From Dactylorhiza incarnata (Eukaryota; Streptophyta; Magnoliopsida; Asparagales; Orchidaceae): DNA of 64,000 nt. How positions within the stretch are numbered: the first letter of the stretch is position 1; each line of letters starts with the position of its first letter. The notes under the pieces were generated by a model. That model did no database searches. It was not told the DNA's origin and saw nothing but the letters and a program-made list of their open reading frames with translations. A program made the translations under genes and the position numbers. The DNA lies in NCBI GenBank assembly GCA_033032865.1, contig JAWHQI010000060.1, positions 11,364,001 to 11,428,000 of the forward strand, given 5' to 3'. Of this stretch, positions 1 to 12,477 are shown one piece after another.

Positions 1-41
1 TTGTAATCTTCATGTCTTCATGGTTTTGCTTGACTTGATCA

Positions 42-3000
42 TTACTCCATGTTGAGCATTCCAAGTTCCGTCTTGAAGAAGGAGAACTTAGTCTCATCCA
101 GTGGCTTCGTGAATATGTCAGCAACTTGCTTATCCGTGGGGACATAACTTAGATTTATATCACCCATCTCCACATGCTCCCGGATAAAGTGATATCGTAG
201 CTCGATGTGCTTTGTCCGACTGTGAGAGACTGGATTATTTGCGATAGCAATTGCACTGGAAGAGTCGCAAAACATGGGAATGTCTTTGATCTTCATGTTG
301 TAGTCTTGAAGTTGATTCCTTATCCAGAGAAGTTGTGCGCAACAACTGCCAGCAGAAATGTATTCTGACTCGGCGGTTGATATTGCAACACAATTCTGCT
401 TCTTGCTACTCCAGGAAATAAGTCTCCTTCCGAGGAATTGACACGTCCCAGAAGTGCTTTTCCTGTCGTCTTTGCTACCTGCAAAGTCTGCATCTGAAAA
501 ACCAATTAGTTCGCTATCATTACTTCTTGGGTACCATAAGCCAAGATTTGGTGTGCCTTTAAGGTATCTCAAGATTCGCTTTGCAGCAGTATAGTGGGAT
601 TCCTTAGAGTTCACCTGATATCTAGCACACACACATGTAGAGAACATTATATCAGGTCTACTGGCAGTAAGGTAGAGCAAGGAGCCAATTATGCTTCTGT
701 ACTTGGTTTCATCAAAAGGTTTCCCTTTCTCATCCTTGTCCAGAGACGTAGCTGAGCTCATTGGAGTCCTCATAGAGGTTGCACTCTCCATTCCAAATTT
801 CTTAATCAACTCCTTAGTGAACTTCGTCTGAGAAATGAAGATTCCATCTTCAGACTGTTTCACTTGAAGTCCTAAGAAATATTTCAGCTCACCCATACTG
901 CTCATTTCAAATTTCCCTTGCATAAGTTTAGAAAACTTTTTGCAGAGGTTATCATCCGTAGAGCCAAATATGATGTCATCGACATATATTTGCACTAGCA
1001 AAATCTTGCCTTTTACTTCCCTAAGAAATAATGTTTTATCTATCTTTCCTCTTGTGAACTTGTTCTCAAGAAGGAAGTTAGACAGCGTCTCATACCAAGC
1101 TCGAGGAGCTTGTTTCAAACCATATAAAGCTTTCTGTAATAAATAAACGTGATTGGGATGTTCAGGATTAACAAAACCTGGGGGTTGTTCAACGTATACT
1201 TCCTCTTTAATGTCTCCGTTTAGGAAAGCGGATTTGACATCCATTTGATATACGGTGAAACCCTTGAAAGCAGCATAAGCAAGGAAGAGTCTGATCGCTT
1301 CGAGCCTTGCTACTGGAGCGTACGTCTGATCGAAGTCGATGCCTTCCTCTTGTCTGTATCCTTTAGCTATAAGTCTGGCTTTGTTCTTTATGATTGTTCC
1401 TTCTTCATCCAGCTTGTTTCTATACACCCACTTTGTTCCAATGACATTTTTGTCTTTGGGTTTTGGAACAAGTGTCCATACCTTGCAGCGTTTGAACTGA
1501 TTTAATTCTTCTTCCATAGCGATTATCCAAGATGGATCTTCATTTGCCTCTTGGAATTTCTTCGGTTCGACCTGCGAAAGAAAACTCAAATGCATATTCT
1601 CGTTAATGGTACCTCGTCTTGTTCTTATTCCTTCATGAGGATCTCCTATGATCTGATCAACTGGATGATCCCTCATTTGTCGTAGTCCGAGGTTCCTTGC
1701 ATGATTTGAACCAATAGGAATTTCTTCTACCGTTGGAGTATCTTCCTCCACTTGGATTGGCTCTTCATCAGGATGATCTTCTTCATAGGTAGTTATTGGG
1801 GGTATTTTGATGAAGTGTTGAGAATTTTCTACAACTGGCTGATCCAAGCTTAAGTCCTGCAGCTTTGAACCTGTGTCTACAGAAGAAATGCTAGAAGAGC
1901 TGCCTTGTAGCATGCTCGTCTCATCAAATACAACATTAATAGATTCTTCTACCACCAGGGTTTTCTTATTAAAAACTCTATATGCCCAACTATGACTACT
2001 ATAACCTACAAAAATACCTTCAAAGCTCTTTTCACTAAACTTAGTTTTGTAATGCTTTCCATTGTTTAGCACAAAACATTTACTACCAAAGATTCGAAAA
2101 TAAGAAATGGTCGGTTTCTTGCCTTTTAGAAGTTCATAAGGAGTCTTTTCATGGTTTTTGTTTATGAGTGCTCTGTTTTGCACATGGCATGCAGTATTGA
2201 CAGCTTCAGCCCAGAAATATTCAGGTAGTGTAGAGTCACTCAATATGGTTCTGCAAGCCTCAATAAGTGTTCTATTCTTTCTCTCAGCTACTCCATTTTG
2301 TTGTGGAGTTCGAGGAGAGGAAAACTCATGAAAGATACCGAGGCTTTCACAGAATTCTGTCATGGCTCCAGATTTAAATTCTGTACCATGGTCACTTCTG
2401 ATTTTGACCACCGAACAGTTAAATTCATTCTGGACTTGCCTGACAAAACTAGTGAAAGTGTCAAAGGTATCTGACTTGTGTTTCAGAAAGAATACCCAGG
2501 CAAAACGAGAGTAATCATCTACAATAACCAATGTGTAAGATTTTCCTCCTAAACTTCTAATTTGCAAAGGACCAAACAAATCCATATGGAGTAGGTATAA
2601 ACACCTGGTTGAATCTTTGCCAATAATGCTCTTAAAGGTAGCTCTTGTTTGCTTGCCTTTTACACATGCATGACAAGGTCTATCTTTAATGCACTTAACA
2701 TCTGGTGCATCTCGCACTAAGTTTTGAGAGAACAATTTATTAATAGTTTTGAGATTTATATGTGTTAATCTCTTGTGCCATTGGTCAACAAGAGATGCAC
2801 TATCTTTTGCCAAAAGACATACTGGTGTAGAAGATGATATACAAAGAAAATTTAAACAAAATATGTTTCTACAGCGAATGCCTGATAAAATCGTTTCATG
2901 ATTTTCAGCCGACTTTATCAAACACTTATCTTTATGAAAATCAACAATGTATCCTTTATCACAAAGTTGACTTATGCTTATCAGATTATGTTGTAATCCT

Positions 3001-3221
3001 TCCACATAAGCTACATCGGAAAACGATACATTTCCATTAGAAATCATACCATAGCCTTTAGTTATTCCTCTGTCTGAGCCGCCAAAAATAACTTTTGGAC
3101 CGTTCGCAACTGGAATGTAGTTTTGCAAAAGGCTTCTTGTCCCGGTCATATGCCGAGAGCATCCACTGTCCAAGTACCAGATAGGATTTTTATTGGCCTT
3201 TGGACATACCTGCAAAAACAA
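42..3221 (-). CDS. pol: copia pol polyprotein (protease, integrase, RT, RNase H)
   Basis: This 1059-codon open frame encodes the copia pol polyprotein. The aspartic protease motif [12 protein letters not shown] is near residues 17-28. An HHCC integrase zinc finger (RLTHIN ... CHACVKGKQ) is near 150-190, followed by the DDE core ([28 protein letters not shown]). Reverse transcriptase is marked by [11 protein letters not shown] and YVDDIIFGS near 745-755, and RNase H by [17 protein letters not shown] near 910-925. No internal stop is present. The first codon is TTG, so it is not a true start: the frame is presumably entered from gag, whose frame ends at a TGA (3223-3225) one phase away. The gag-pol offset could be an indel or a programmed shift. 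Such proteins copy the element RNA and integrate the cDNA. Confidence 0.93.
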   Translation of the reverse strand: MFLQVCPKANKNPIWYLDSGCSRHMTGTRSLLQNYIPVANGPKVIFGGSDRGITKGYGMISNGNVSFSDVAYVEGLQHNLISISQLCDKGYIVDFHKDKCLIKSAENHETILSGIRCRNIFCLNFLCISSSTPVCLLAKDSASLVDQWHKRLTHINLKTINKLFSQNLVRDAPDVKCIKDRPCHACVKGKQTRATFKSIIGKDSTRCLYLLHMDLFGPLQIRSLGGKSYTLVIVDDYSRFAWVFFLKHKSDTFDTFTSFVRQVQNEFNCSVVKIRSDHGTEFKSGAMTEFCESLGIFHEFSSPRTPQQNGVAERKNRTLIEACRTILSDSTLPEYFWAEAVNTACHVQNRALINKNHEKTPYELLKGKKPTISYFRIFGSKCFVLNNGKHYKTKFSEKSFEGIFVGYSSHSWAYRVFNKKTLVVEESINVVFDETSMLQGSSSSISSVDTGSKLQDLSLDQPVVENSQHFIKIPPITTYEEDHPDEEPIQVEEDTPTVEEIPIGSNHARNLGLRQMRDHPVDQIIGDPHEGIRTRRGTINENMHLSFLSQVEPKKFQEANEDPSWIIAMEEELNQFKRCKVWTLVPKPKDKNVIGTKWVYRNKLDEEGTIIKNKARLIAKGYRQEEGIDFDQTYAPVARLEAIRLFLAYAAFKGFTVYQMDVKSAFLNGDIKEEVYVEQPPGFVNPEHPNHVYLLQKALYGLKQAPRAWYETLSNFLLENKFTRGKIDKTLFLREVKGKILLVQIYVDDIIFGSTDDNLCKKFSKLMQGKFEMSSMGELKYFLGLQVKQSEDGIFISQTKFTKELIKKFGMESATSMRTPMSSATSLDKDEKGKPFDETKYRSIIGSLLYLTASRPDIMFSTCVCARYQVNSKESHYTAAKRILRYLKGTPNLGLWYPRSNDSELIGFSDADFAGSKDDRKSTSGTCQFLGRRLISWSSKKQNCVAISTAESEYISAGSCCAQLLWIRNQLQDYNMKIKDIPMFCDSSSAIAIANNPVSHSRTKHIELRYHFIREHVEMGDINLSYVPTDKQVADIFTKPLDETKFSFFKTELGMLNME

Positions 3222-3222
3222 A

Positions 3223-5538
3223 TCATTTCGCCTTAGGAGCCCAAACAGATTTGTGTCCTTGGTCCCGTGTCAGTTGAGCACCACGATAAATGTTAACATT
3301 GCGAGTGGTCTGCCTTGCAACGTTCACTTGTGGTCTCCTAGTATACGTTGTATTAAACCAACAATCAACGACAAAGTGACCAATTTTGCCGCAGCACCAA
3401 CAGTCGAATCTGTTGTACCTTCTCTTTACACTCTCCTGCTTAACTTTTTGAACGTTAGCTCTTGCAGGAGCAGCCCTTTTAGATGAGGATGCCTCATGGG
3501 GGCAACACATACAAGGTGGTATTGTCTTCTTCGGCTTTGGTGCAACAGCATTCACTTTTGGTGCTTTCTTAGCACTCGGACCATGAACAAATGGACCGTA
3601 CCCTTTCCGATTAATCTCTTGATAGGGTGCTTGAAAAGCGCTATCACCAAAGTTTCAGGGAGGAGCCCATTCCTTATGATCATTCACAGGTGAAAAAGGA
3701 ATTGGTCGTGTGAAATGACCATAGGAACTCTCCATATCATAAGCATTTGTAGGAAATATGACTCTCTTGAATGCTACAGGCTCTTGATGAGCTTTCCCTT
3801 TTTCTTTGGTAGTAGCTTTCTTAGCAACCAGACTATTCTTCTTAGCAATTGAATTTTTTGAAGAATTGCTAGTACTAGCTTCATGCCCTATACCGCTTCC
3901 TTTTACCTTAGTGGTAAAAGTACCAATAATTGGCAGAACAGTTTTAGGTTGAGAGAATGCTTCAACCAACTTCTTCTCAGCCGCAAGCTGTTCCTCCAAG
4001 ACATTTATCGAATGATCTCTCAGGGCAAGAGTCTCTTCCGAGCTTTTGATCTTGTCTTTCAAGGCTTGGACTTCCTCTTTGAGAGAAGAAAGTTCTTCAA
4101 CTTCTTTTCTCAAGTTAGATTCCACCTCCTTGAGAGTCATGATCTCCTTACCCTGAGTTTTGACAACCTTTCGGCACTTGTCAAAGCTTTGAAGCATTTT
4201 GGTATATTGAGACATGAGCTCAGATTCATCGTCTGAGGGGTTATCCTTTTGTTCAGCCGAAGCATAATCAGAATCAGATAGGATAGTGTGATCATTTACC
4301 TTTCCGGTGTACGGGGGTGCTTCTTCATCATCAGACATGGCCATCAGGCCGAAGTAAGCTTCTTCTTCATCACTCGACTCATCAGAGTCACTGTCGCTCA
4401 GAGTTTTGGCTTTCTTAGCGACGAAGCTTCTATCTGATTTCTTCTTTCCGTGGATGGATTTCTTGTCTTCTTTCCTTCCACCTTCTTTCTTCTTATAGGG
4501 ACACTCAGCAATCATGTGCCCTGGCTTATTACAACAGTAGCAAATAATGTCAGAAGAAATGTGTTTGTTCTGTTTGGATTTATACCTGTCATTATTGCTT
4601 GAGCCCTTCCTGTGATATTCGCCATCACGACGAGAATATTTATGATCCGAGGAGGACGGCTTGTTGTTCATGTGCCTTCGCTTGTTCAGCAGTTTCTTAA
4701 ACTGACGGGAAATTAAAGAGAACTCCCCATCAGACAGTTCGGAACAGGAGGAGTTGTCTTCCGATTCTTCTTCAATATCAGATTCCTTTTCTCTGATCGG
4801 TATCACTGCTTTGCTCTTCTTTGAATTCTCTGCCTTCAAAGCTAAGGTTCTTTCTTTGCTTGAAGCTCGATTTACATCCTCTTCAGACTTTCGGATGTTC
4901 ATTTGTAATTCATGAGACAACAGCTTTCCGAACAGATTCTGAGGTTCTAGACTTGGCAGTTTTCCAAACTCTCTAATGGCCACAATTTTGCTATCCCAGT
5001 CTTTCGTTAGGGAACGCAAGAATTTGTCATTTAGTTCACCGTTTGTGAACTCCCTGTCGTAGTTCCTCAGACCATTGACTATTTTGAAGAATCGCTCGTA
5101 CGCATCAGCAATGCACTCCTTCTTATTCTGCTTAAACGCCTCGTACTCTTGATTAAGTAGAGACCTTCTATCTTCTCTTACCTCGTCAGTACCTTCCATT
5201 AGAACAATTAAGGATGTCCACATCTCTTTGGCTGATTTGCAGTGGATTAAGTTTTGCAACATGGAATCGTCCATTGCACTTGCAATTATGTTTTTAGCCT
5301 TCTTGTCAAGAGCAACAAGAGCTATCTCATCCTTAGTCAAATCCATCATTTTCTTAGGTATCTGAACAGTAGGATTTGTTGACGAAGCGGTCATTGGCAC
5401 ATGGGGACCTTCTTCCACGACTTGGAAGATTCTGGGATCTGCAGCTTCCATATAAAAACGGACTCTTTCCTTCCACATAGGAAAGTTGGCCTTAGTGCAG
5501 ATGGGCAATTTCAGAGAGGATTCCTTGACTCTATCCAT
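3223..5538 (-). pseudogene. gag: copia gag with one in-frame TGA
   Basis: The frame begins MDRVKESSLKLP and has the UBN2-like copia gag architecture, including a KNIIASAMDDSM block and the KEMWTSL motif. A first CCHC knuckle (CYCCNKPGHMIAEC) lies near residues 333-346. An acidic low-complexity stretch and a predicted coiled coil near 430-520 follow. A TGA at 3655-3657 interrupts the frame. The same frame resumes immediately (NFGDSAFQAPYQEINRKG) and continues to a second knuckle, CWCCGKIGHFVVDC, near residues 713-726, so the lesion looks like a simple CGA-to-TGA nonsense change. The frame ends at TGA 3223-3225, next to pol in another phase. Gag packages the element RNA into particles. Apart from the one stop the protein looks well preserved. 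Confidence 0.85.
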
Positions 5539-5601
5539 GGCTTGCTAGCAACTAGAAGGATGAATCCTGTTCAAGGTGTTAACCTAGCAACGAACAACCT
5601 A

Positions 5602-5613
5602 CCTCTGATTCCA
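5602..5613 (-). other. primer binding site of the copia element
   Basis: On the minus strand the bases TGGAATCAGAGG directly follow the LTR end. They match the initiator-methionine tRNA primer site TGGTATCAGAGC at 10 of 12 positions. The position, two bases after the LTR CA end, supports the call. Confidence 0.75.
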
Positions 5614-5615
5614 AT

Positions 5616-7011
5616 TGAAGTATCTAGTTGCCTACCTAAATCACCTAGAGGGGGGGGGTGTGAATAGGTGATCTCTACGTCTTTTGCGGAATTAAAAATT
5701 AAACGTAAAGCACAACACACAAAATAAATCACAGCCACAGATAACACCAGGAATTTATAGTGGTTCCCCGTACTTAGGTACTCCACTGCCGGCCTCGCCA
5801 ATCTAGCACCACAGCTAGACTTGACTACTCACTAAATCTCGGATCAAGAACGATCCTACAGTCTCGGAGTCAAACTCCTACAAACTCAGAGAGAACCTCT
5901 CTTACAACTCGGAGAAAACTTCTCCTACAACTCGGAGAACAACCTCTCCTACAACTCGGAGATAACAACTCCTACAAAAGATGATAACAGGTTTTAAATA
6001 AAGAGATACCAGATCTGAATAACAGAGGCGTTTTCTTCCTTCTTCTTGAATGGCTTTCGAAGATGATGAGGAAGAGCAACGATCCTTCAAATCTGTCTTT
6101 GGCAATCCGAAACGATCCAATAGAGATTGTAGAATCAGAACACGGATCAATCAAATCCTTCTTGATAGAAATCGGCAACTCCAATAAGTAGATCGATCTC
6201 CAATCGTAGACGACGGCGAGACGGCGCTTTTCTCGTTCTTTTTGATCGGGAGAGAAATTAGGGTTTGAGAACGATTTGAAAACTTACTGTTAAAAACTCA
6301 AGAGCGATCCTATATATAGAGGGAAGCAATTAAGGATTAAATCGGCCTTAAATGCACTCCATATAGCCGTTAGGATCGGGAGATAGAGATTACGAAACGA
6401 CAAGAACAGAGAAACAAAATAGATAAAATTTCGAACAGAATTCTCAAAACAAAAGGGTTCTCTCGAGACATGAGGGATCTCCCGAAATATGAAGCAAAGA
6501 GAGCAGGAAGGAGATGTCTCGAGAACTTGATGATCTCTCGAGACATTACAAGGATTTCGGACATAAGGTCTTTCGAGACATGCTTGATCTCTCGAGATAT
6601 CAAGAACCCATATCTCGAGATCCAAAGAACTTGCCTCTCGAGACATGTCAGAACTCTCGAGACATACCTGATCTCTCGAGACATGTCCTTAGGAAAATTG
6701 TTTTCAACAAATTTCTTTTCTTTTCTTGAACACTTGCTGCAACCGCACTCCAAAGTCTTCAATAGTCTTGAAAATGAAGTGTACCCCAATAGAGAGATCA
6801 CACATGAGTCATCACCATGTTTCATATAATGAAGAATTACATTGTATGAAACTGTGTTTGCAGACCCATTGTGACCTGACATTGAGTTACACTTAGCAAT
6901 GATAATCTGCAAGACAATACTAGAAAAGCATATTAAATACAAATGCAATTCAATCTTAGTTTAAGGGTGACTTCTCACAAATCAAGGTAATTGTGATTAC
7001 AATTTCCAACA
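5616..7011 (-). repeat. 5' LTR of the copia element
   Basis: The LTR is bounded by TG...CA, with a TGTTGGAAAT start at 7011 on the minus strand. A TATA box (TATATATA) lies at 6311-6318. Repeated blocks of the form CTCGGAG...ACTCCTAC occupy 5850-5975. A separate array of TCTCGAGA motifs lies at 6463-6690. The other LTR is outside the window, so the boundaries rest on the terminal dinucleotides and the primer site. Confidence 0.8.
6463..6690. repeat. TCTCGAGA palindrome array in the copia LTR
   Basis: About nine copies of a TCTCGAGACAT-like unit occur in 230 bp, eight of them containing the exact palindrome TCTCGAGA. They lie upstream (in element orientation) of the TATA box at 6311-6318, within U3. 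The reverse strand reads TGTCTC at most copies. Confidence 0.9.
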
Positions 7012-8170
7012 ATGTTGATCTTAATTTATGGAAAGCTGGGCTTCAACTTGCGTCCAAATGCTCGTGTTGTGGGTGGATTCCTTTTCGTGAATCTAACGAT
7101 CACCTTTTGGTAACCAGTGAGTTGGCCAAATATGTTTGGAGCCATTATGAAAAGTTCTTCTTCGGAAAGGTTCACACAGGGTTCGTACATATAGCTCTAA
7201 GCTTGATTTCTGGAGGCGCAATAGTATGAGCTTTTTCGGGGGTTTTCGCAAACTTATCTTGGGGTGTGTTGTAATTTGTACATGAATGATATGGAAGGAA
7301 CGATGCAGACGGATTTTTCAAGACGTAATTGGGCCCATAAAGAAAATAATCTTGGATATCCACATGATGGTGGGTTGGGTATTCAATGGGCTAACAAACA
7401 TTTATTAATTCTCTGGAAGAGAAGTGGATTCTAGATTGGTTTGGCATAGTTCCAAAAAAGTTCCTTTATAAATGCATTGTGTTTGATTGGAAAGGCGGCT
7501 CCATCGCCAACTGGTTCTTGCACACCGACGGCGATGCCGATCCTATTTCGAGAAAGGCTAGTGGGGGGGAGGGGGATGTATCCGTGATAGATATGGGGCT
7601 CTAGTTGCTGGATTTGCTCATTCGTATGGGGAAAGGGATGCTTTGGAAGCCGAATGCTTAGCTTTATGGGACGGGATAGCGCTATGCCTGGAAAAAAGCT
7701 AATTCACGTTCACATATCCGGTGATTCCAAGATAATAATGGACTGTCTACTCAATAGGACTTTCCACCGATGGAAGATATGGGAATATGGCGAAAGTATA
7801 ATTCAGATGGTCAATTCCCTGAAAATATCAAGCGCACACATACATAGAGAGGGAAATATGTTGGTGGACGCAATGGCGAAATTTGCTCTGTCTCATAATA
7901 TCAATTTTGGTTTCTCTAATGACTTAATTCCAATTCATCTACGGAAACTCATCAAAGAGGACGTCGCTTGCACGGTACATCTGCGAGTATCAGAATTCGG
8001 CTCCGACACTCTAGATTTTGGTTAAGTTTCTTTGGTGTATTTGGTGGCTCGGGGTAGATCCCACACTAATCCTATCTTTGTATCTCTGTTATTTTATTAA
8101 TAAATTTGGTTTCTCTGTGCAAAGCTTTGGCTTTGTACATTGATTCCTTCCAATATATATATATATATAT
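7012..8170 (+). pseudogene. degraded L1-type LINE ORF2 tail (zf-RVT and RNase H)
   Basis: Two domains typical of the C-terminus of plant L1 ORF2 are visible. The first is a zinc-binding RT segment near 7030-7200 (ASKCSCCGW ... DHLLVTSELAKYVW). The second is an RNase H-like domain near 7520-7960 (FLHTDGDAD, ALEAECLALWDGI, HISGDSKIIMDCL, HREGNMLVDAMAKFA). The frame is broken several times between 7200 and 7650, including near a G-rich stretch at 7565-7580. After the stop near 8025 there is a short 3' UTR ending in an AT repeat (8153-8170). The 5' part is separated by the copia insertion and lies off the window. Confidence 0.8.
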
Positions 8171-8402
8171 GGAACCACGAAAATGAGTTCTTAATGTTCG
8201 GATCTGGGGGTGAACAAATGTTACTGATTTAGTGGTCGACCAGGATGAGATACGACGATAAGAGACTAGTGAACACAAGAAACAATTTTGAAATGTCTAC
8301 AAACAAGACTCGCGTGCTGTAGCGGGGAGGTCCTGCCACACACCCGAATGTCTATTGAAACTTCCCCTCCTAAAGTCATTGTTGAGCTCAGCACAAGAGA
8401 GA
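8171..8402. other. short remnant left of the gypsy insertion
   Basis: This stretch between the LINE tail and the target duplication has no supported gene. It probably belongs with the sequence resuming at 17072, since the gypsy element inserted between them. Confidence 0.4.
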
Positions 8403-8407
8403 CAGAC
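8403..8407. repeat. target site duplication CAGAC, left copy
   Basis: CAGAC here matches CAGAC at 17067-17071, directly outside the TG...CA ends of the gypsy element. It shows that 8408-17066 entered as one unit. Confidence 0.9.
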
Positions 8408-10171
8408 TGTCACAACCCACATTTTCTCCGAATTCAAGAATATCAGAGTAAGAGAAAATACACGTCATGATGCCACGTCATACAGGAGACAACTGTAGAC
8501 GCTCAGGCGGGAACCTATTACTTAACTAAACAAACAAGATTATATCATTTGAAATCATTTATTAGGGGTTTTGAGATAAGAACTGTGTCTCTCAGTTCGT
8601 GGATCAACTAGTTCACCGAGAAAGTATATATAATTGCAGCGGAAAATACTTGATTTAGTTTACTTAAAGTCCTACATGTATGCAAACGACGGAGCATGAC
8701 GTAAATGATATGCACATAACTAGGCGTACTGTAAGAGTAGAAAATACCTTTAGGCGACTTTAAAGTTAAGGGTTTCAGTTAGAAAGAATGCAATGAGGAT
8801 GAAGAAAAACCATTTTATAACTATAGTGCACCTAACATAAGTCATTCCCAGAGGATAAGATACACAAGATCTAAAAATAGTGGCATAATCTGGCAAATAA
8901 ACTATAAAGTATAAAGAGGGGCGCAATGGGCATCAACAACATGACACTAACCCATTGGCACCAACTAGTATGTCTGAGCACAAGAAGTAACTAAAAACAA
9001 CTACCTCGCAGCAGCGGGGTGAACAGCTACTAAAACTCTGAACTTCAGGCTACACCACTAGCCGTTACGGCTCTGAAGCTGATGCATTCAATAAAACAGA
9101 GAACGCCTCAGCAAGGAATTACAAGTGGCAGAAAACTAGCAGAAAAACAAGCAAGGCACCAGGGGTACCAACCCAAGCCAAATTTACCGAAAGAGAGCTC
9201 TAAACAAAGAGTCAACAAGCATCAAGTGCACTAAATACCAAAAGAGGAACAACACGTTCATTTATTTAGTTTCATCAATTAAAGAGACTGATCAGCTCAA
9301 ATTATACGGGAGCGGTTAACAACCTCCGCTACCCAAAGCCCAAAACCAGGTGGGGGTACCACTAGACCCAACCACCCAAACACGACTACCGTGCAAGGCT
9401 ATAACATTTTCCCTCACTGTCCCCCAAACACAACTACTGTGTAAGGCTAAAGACAGTAGTTCTTATTACTTAAATTTTAATTAGACACGGGACGCTGCCC
9501 GAAAGGATAATCACTGGAAGGCCCTAAGAAATAGGGTCAAGACGAAGTACACATCGATCAATATGAGTCATAAGAGTAACTCAATTATTAACAGACAACA
9601 ACGAGTAAAAAGAGGTTCAAACGAGAGGGATTCGAGATCAGGAGCACTGAAGGGTCACTGGCGATCATCCAAGTACACCCGAGGGGACACGAGATTCAAA
9701 CACAAAAACTCAACGAAAACACATGCGTTCCGGGCGGGGTTCCAAGGAGCCGCGCCCCTGACGGGAAAAACTATCCGATGCTTAGCGAGGAAGAACAATC
9801 AAGGATGCTTACAACCAAACCAACACTCCAAGACTTAAGTTAAACCGTGCGACATGAAATCGACACAAGCGAAACAATGCTTCAAGAAACGAAAGAGAAG
9901 GAGGAGGAAGCCACTTGCCTTAAATCTTGCAAACTCGAAGATCTCCGCTCCGAAAGCTATGGATCGGCTAGGGAAACACACGAGCACAGATTCCTGAAAC
10001 TTTTCGGGTCGAAAGAAGGGGTTAGGTCACTACCCTAACTCCAAAAATTCCATAAAACGGGAAAAGCTTACCGCTAGAACGAAGATCTCGCCGAGAGCTT
10101 TCCAAATCTACTCTCCAAACGCGATTCCGACTACTACAGCCCTAGAAATCGCCGATCGAACACTCCTCGAA
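8408..10171 (-). repeat. 3' LTR of the gypsy element, truncated
   Basis: This copy is collinear with the right LTR (14390-16608) except for two gaps. It lacks a 445-bp block present at 15758-16202, with GGG at both breakpoints. It also stops matching after CTCCTCGAA at 10171, where pol sequence begins. The missing terminal part corresponds to 16609-17066. Confidence 0.9.
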
Positions 10172-12398
10172 ATTCTGACACATACTTCGCTATATCATTT
10201 TTCATACCTGACCACCAAACGATCTGCTTCAGATCTTTATACATTTTCGTGGAACCAGGATGGTAGGAAACCTTAGAATCATGTGCCTCGCTACAGATCT
10301 TTGTCCGAATTTCTTCCAACGCGGGGACGCAATATCTACCTCGGTACCTCAAAGTATCCTTATCATCGATCGAAAAATCTGGCAATTCTCCTTTTTCAAT
10401 TCTACTTCGAAGATGCTGCAAGTCAGGATCTTCCTTCTGATGCATCCTAGTAAGGGCAATCCAAGAAGGCTCTTCAGCCTCTAAGCTCGAGGGTGCGGTA
10501 CAACTACCGACTGAGATATCCATCAACATAAACTCCTCTACTAAGGACTGCACTGAGAGATTGAAGATATGCGCGGTTTTCCGGCTCAGGGCATCGACCA
10601 CCACATTAGCCTTACCCGGATGGTACAGAATATCTACTTCATAATCCACCACATACTCCAACCACCTCCGCTGGCGCAGGTTCAGCTCCTTCTGGGTGAA
10701 GACATACTTCAGACTTTTATGATCCGTGAAAATCTTGCATGACACTCCATATAACAGGTGTCTCCAAAGCTTCAAAGCATAGATTACTGCGGCGAATTCT
10801 AAGTCATGCGTAGGGTAATTCCTTTCATGAGCTTTCAATTGTCTAGACTCATAAGCAATCACCTTCCCTTCTTGCATCAACACACAACCCAGTCCAATGT
10901 GAGATGCATCTACATAAACTGCATACTCGACTCCTTCGATCGGCAAGGCCAACACCGGAGCACTACACAAACGCCTCTTCAATTCCTGAAAGGCCTCTTC
11001 GCACTTATCGCTCCAAACAAAAGCAGTATTCTTCTGGGTAAGCTTAGTCAAGGGTGCAGACAGCACTGAAAATCCTTGGACAAATCTCCTGTAATGCCCG
11101 GCCAACCCTAAGAAACTCCTTATCTCCTTAGGCGTCGAAGGCGTCTTCCAATCCAATACGACAGAAATTTTAGCGGGGTCTACCGTAATTCCATCTTTGT
11201 TCACCACATGACCCAGGAAGGACACCTAAGAAAGCCAGAATTCGCACTTACTCAGCTTCGCATACAACTTGTGCTCTCTAAGAGTAGACAACACTAAGCG
11301 CAAATGCATAGCATGCTCCTCAGCACTTCTAGAATAAACCAGCACATCATCTATGAATACCACCACAAAATGGTCCAGAAAATCCTTGAACACGCGGTTC
11401 ATCATGTCCATAAATGCAGATGGTGCATTTGTCAAACCAAACGACATGACTAGGAATTCAAAATGGCCATAACGAGAACGGAAGGCAGTCCGGGGAACGT
11501 CCGACTCACGGATCCTCAACTGATGGTAGCCTGATCGAAGATCAATCTTTGAAAACACCGTGCTACCACGCAACTGATCAAACAGATCATCTATCCTTGG
11601 CAACGGATACCTGTTCTTGATGGTCACTTTGTTTAATTCTCTATAGTCTATGCACAATCTCATGGAACCGTCCTTCTTTTTTTACGAACAACACTGGAGC
11701 ACCCTAGGGAGAAGAGCTTGGCCTAATGAAACCACACTGCAACAACTCATCTAACTGAGTTCGCAACTCTTCTAACTCGCGCGGGGCCATACGGTACGGT
11801 GCCTTAGCAATAGGACGAGTACCAGGCTCAAGATCAATAACGAACTCAACATCTCTAACGGGCGGGAGACCAGGGAGATTAGCAGGGAAAACATCGGGAA
11901 ACTCTCGCACCACCAGAATATCCTCGATACACGGCGAACCACCACCAACTTCTACTACAGAAACAAGGTAAGTCAAACAACCGGAAATTAACAGTTTCCG
12001 AGCACATACCGCAGAAATTATCGAAGAACTCTGGTACGGAGAACCAAAAATGCTCATGGGTTGACCGTTGTCCATCACGAAGTCCAGACGCTTTTTCTTG
12101 CATCGGATGACCGCATCATAACTGGACAACCAGTCCATACCCAATATTACGTCAAAGTCTTCTAAGGCCAACACTTTGAGATCAGCAACAGCCAAGAAAT
12201 CTCCTAAGAGAACGGGGCAACTTCGGACGCACTGGTTCGATGACACCAGATCACCAGAAGGGAACTTAACGAGGAACGAATCGTTGCCCAGCTCAGGGGT
12301 CAAACGGTGACGCTCAACGAAGGCCCTTGCTACGAACGAATGGGTAGCACCCGAATCGAACAGAACACGTGCCCAACGATTCTTTACCTTAAATCTTC
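10134..12398 (-). pseudogene. pol: gypsy protease, RT and RNase H, broken
   Basis: Protease begins with VLFDSGATHSFV near 12325-12370. RT follows with [40 protein letters not shown] and FIDDVLVYS, then RNase H ([21 protein letters not shown]-like [17 protein letters not shown]) and an H2C2-type region ([13 protein letters not shown]). Three lesions are visible: an in-frame TAG where SPWGAPVLF is expected (near 11704), an extra A in an A-run before KKKDGS (11677-11683), and a TAG at 11226-11228 in EFWLS*VSFLGH. After [10 protein letters not shown] the reading enters LTR sequence, giving an artefactual tail. The integrase core is absent. The frame is open upstream of 12303 to 12398, where a putative intron ends. 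Confidence 0.9.
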
Positions 12399-12477
12399 CT
12401 ATAAGCGCGAAGAGAAACTAGTCTAATACAACGAACTAAAAAGGAAACAAGACTAAACAGTTGTCTTAAGGACTAAC
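12399..12477 (-). other. putative 79-nt intron between gag and protease
   Basis: On the minus strand gag reads VIAG then TAG. The donor-like site is GCAG|GTTAGT (12478/12477) and the acceptor-like site is CTTATAG|GAAG (12399/12398). Removing 12399-12477 removes the gag stop and gives a continuous reading, VIAG-RFKVKNRWARVLFDSG, in the protease frame. The segment is T-rich. This is inferred from sequence only; a spacer or indel is the alternative. Confidence 0.5.

Larger units (their letters stand above)
42..7011 (-). mobile_element. Ty1/copia LTR retrotransposon, SIRE-like, cut by the window edge
   Basis: The order on the minus strand is 5' LTR (5616-7011), primer binding site, a large gag with two zinc knuckles, then protease, integrase, reverse transcriptase and RNase H, which is the Ty1/copia order. 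The large gag with a second, distal knuckle suggests the SIRE/Maximus lineage; that lineage call is inference. The LTR starts with TGTTGGAAAT, common in copia elements. Only about 41 bp follow the pol stop before the window edge, so the polypurine tract, the 3' LTR and any envelope-like frame are outside. The element interrupts a LINE at 7012, where the expected target copy would be ATGTT (7012-7016); the partner copy cannot be seen. Confidence 0.9.

Noticed and set aside
3215..3240. Intron between copia gag and pol
   Set aside because: A TTTTTGCAG acceptor-like string exists, but no donor upstream gives a plausible intron without removing conserved gag sequence.
12399..12472. Programmed frameshift instead of an intron
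   Set aside because: A simple shift would leave in-frame stops in the spacer (TAG upstream of FLFALIGRF), so it cannot by itself join gag to protease.
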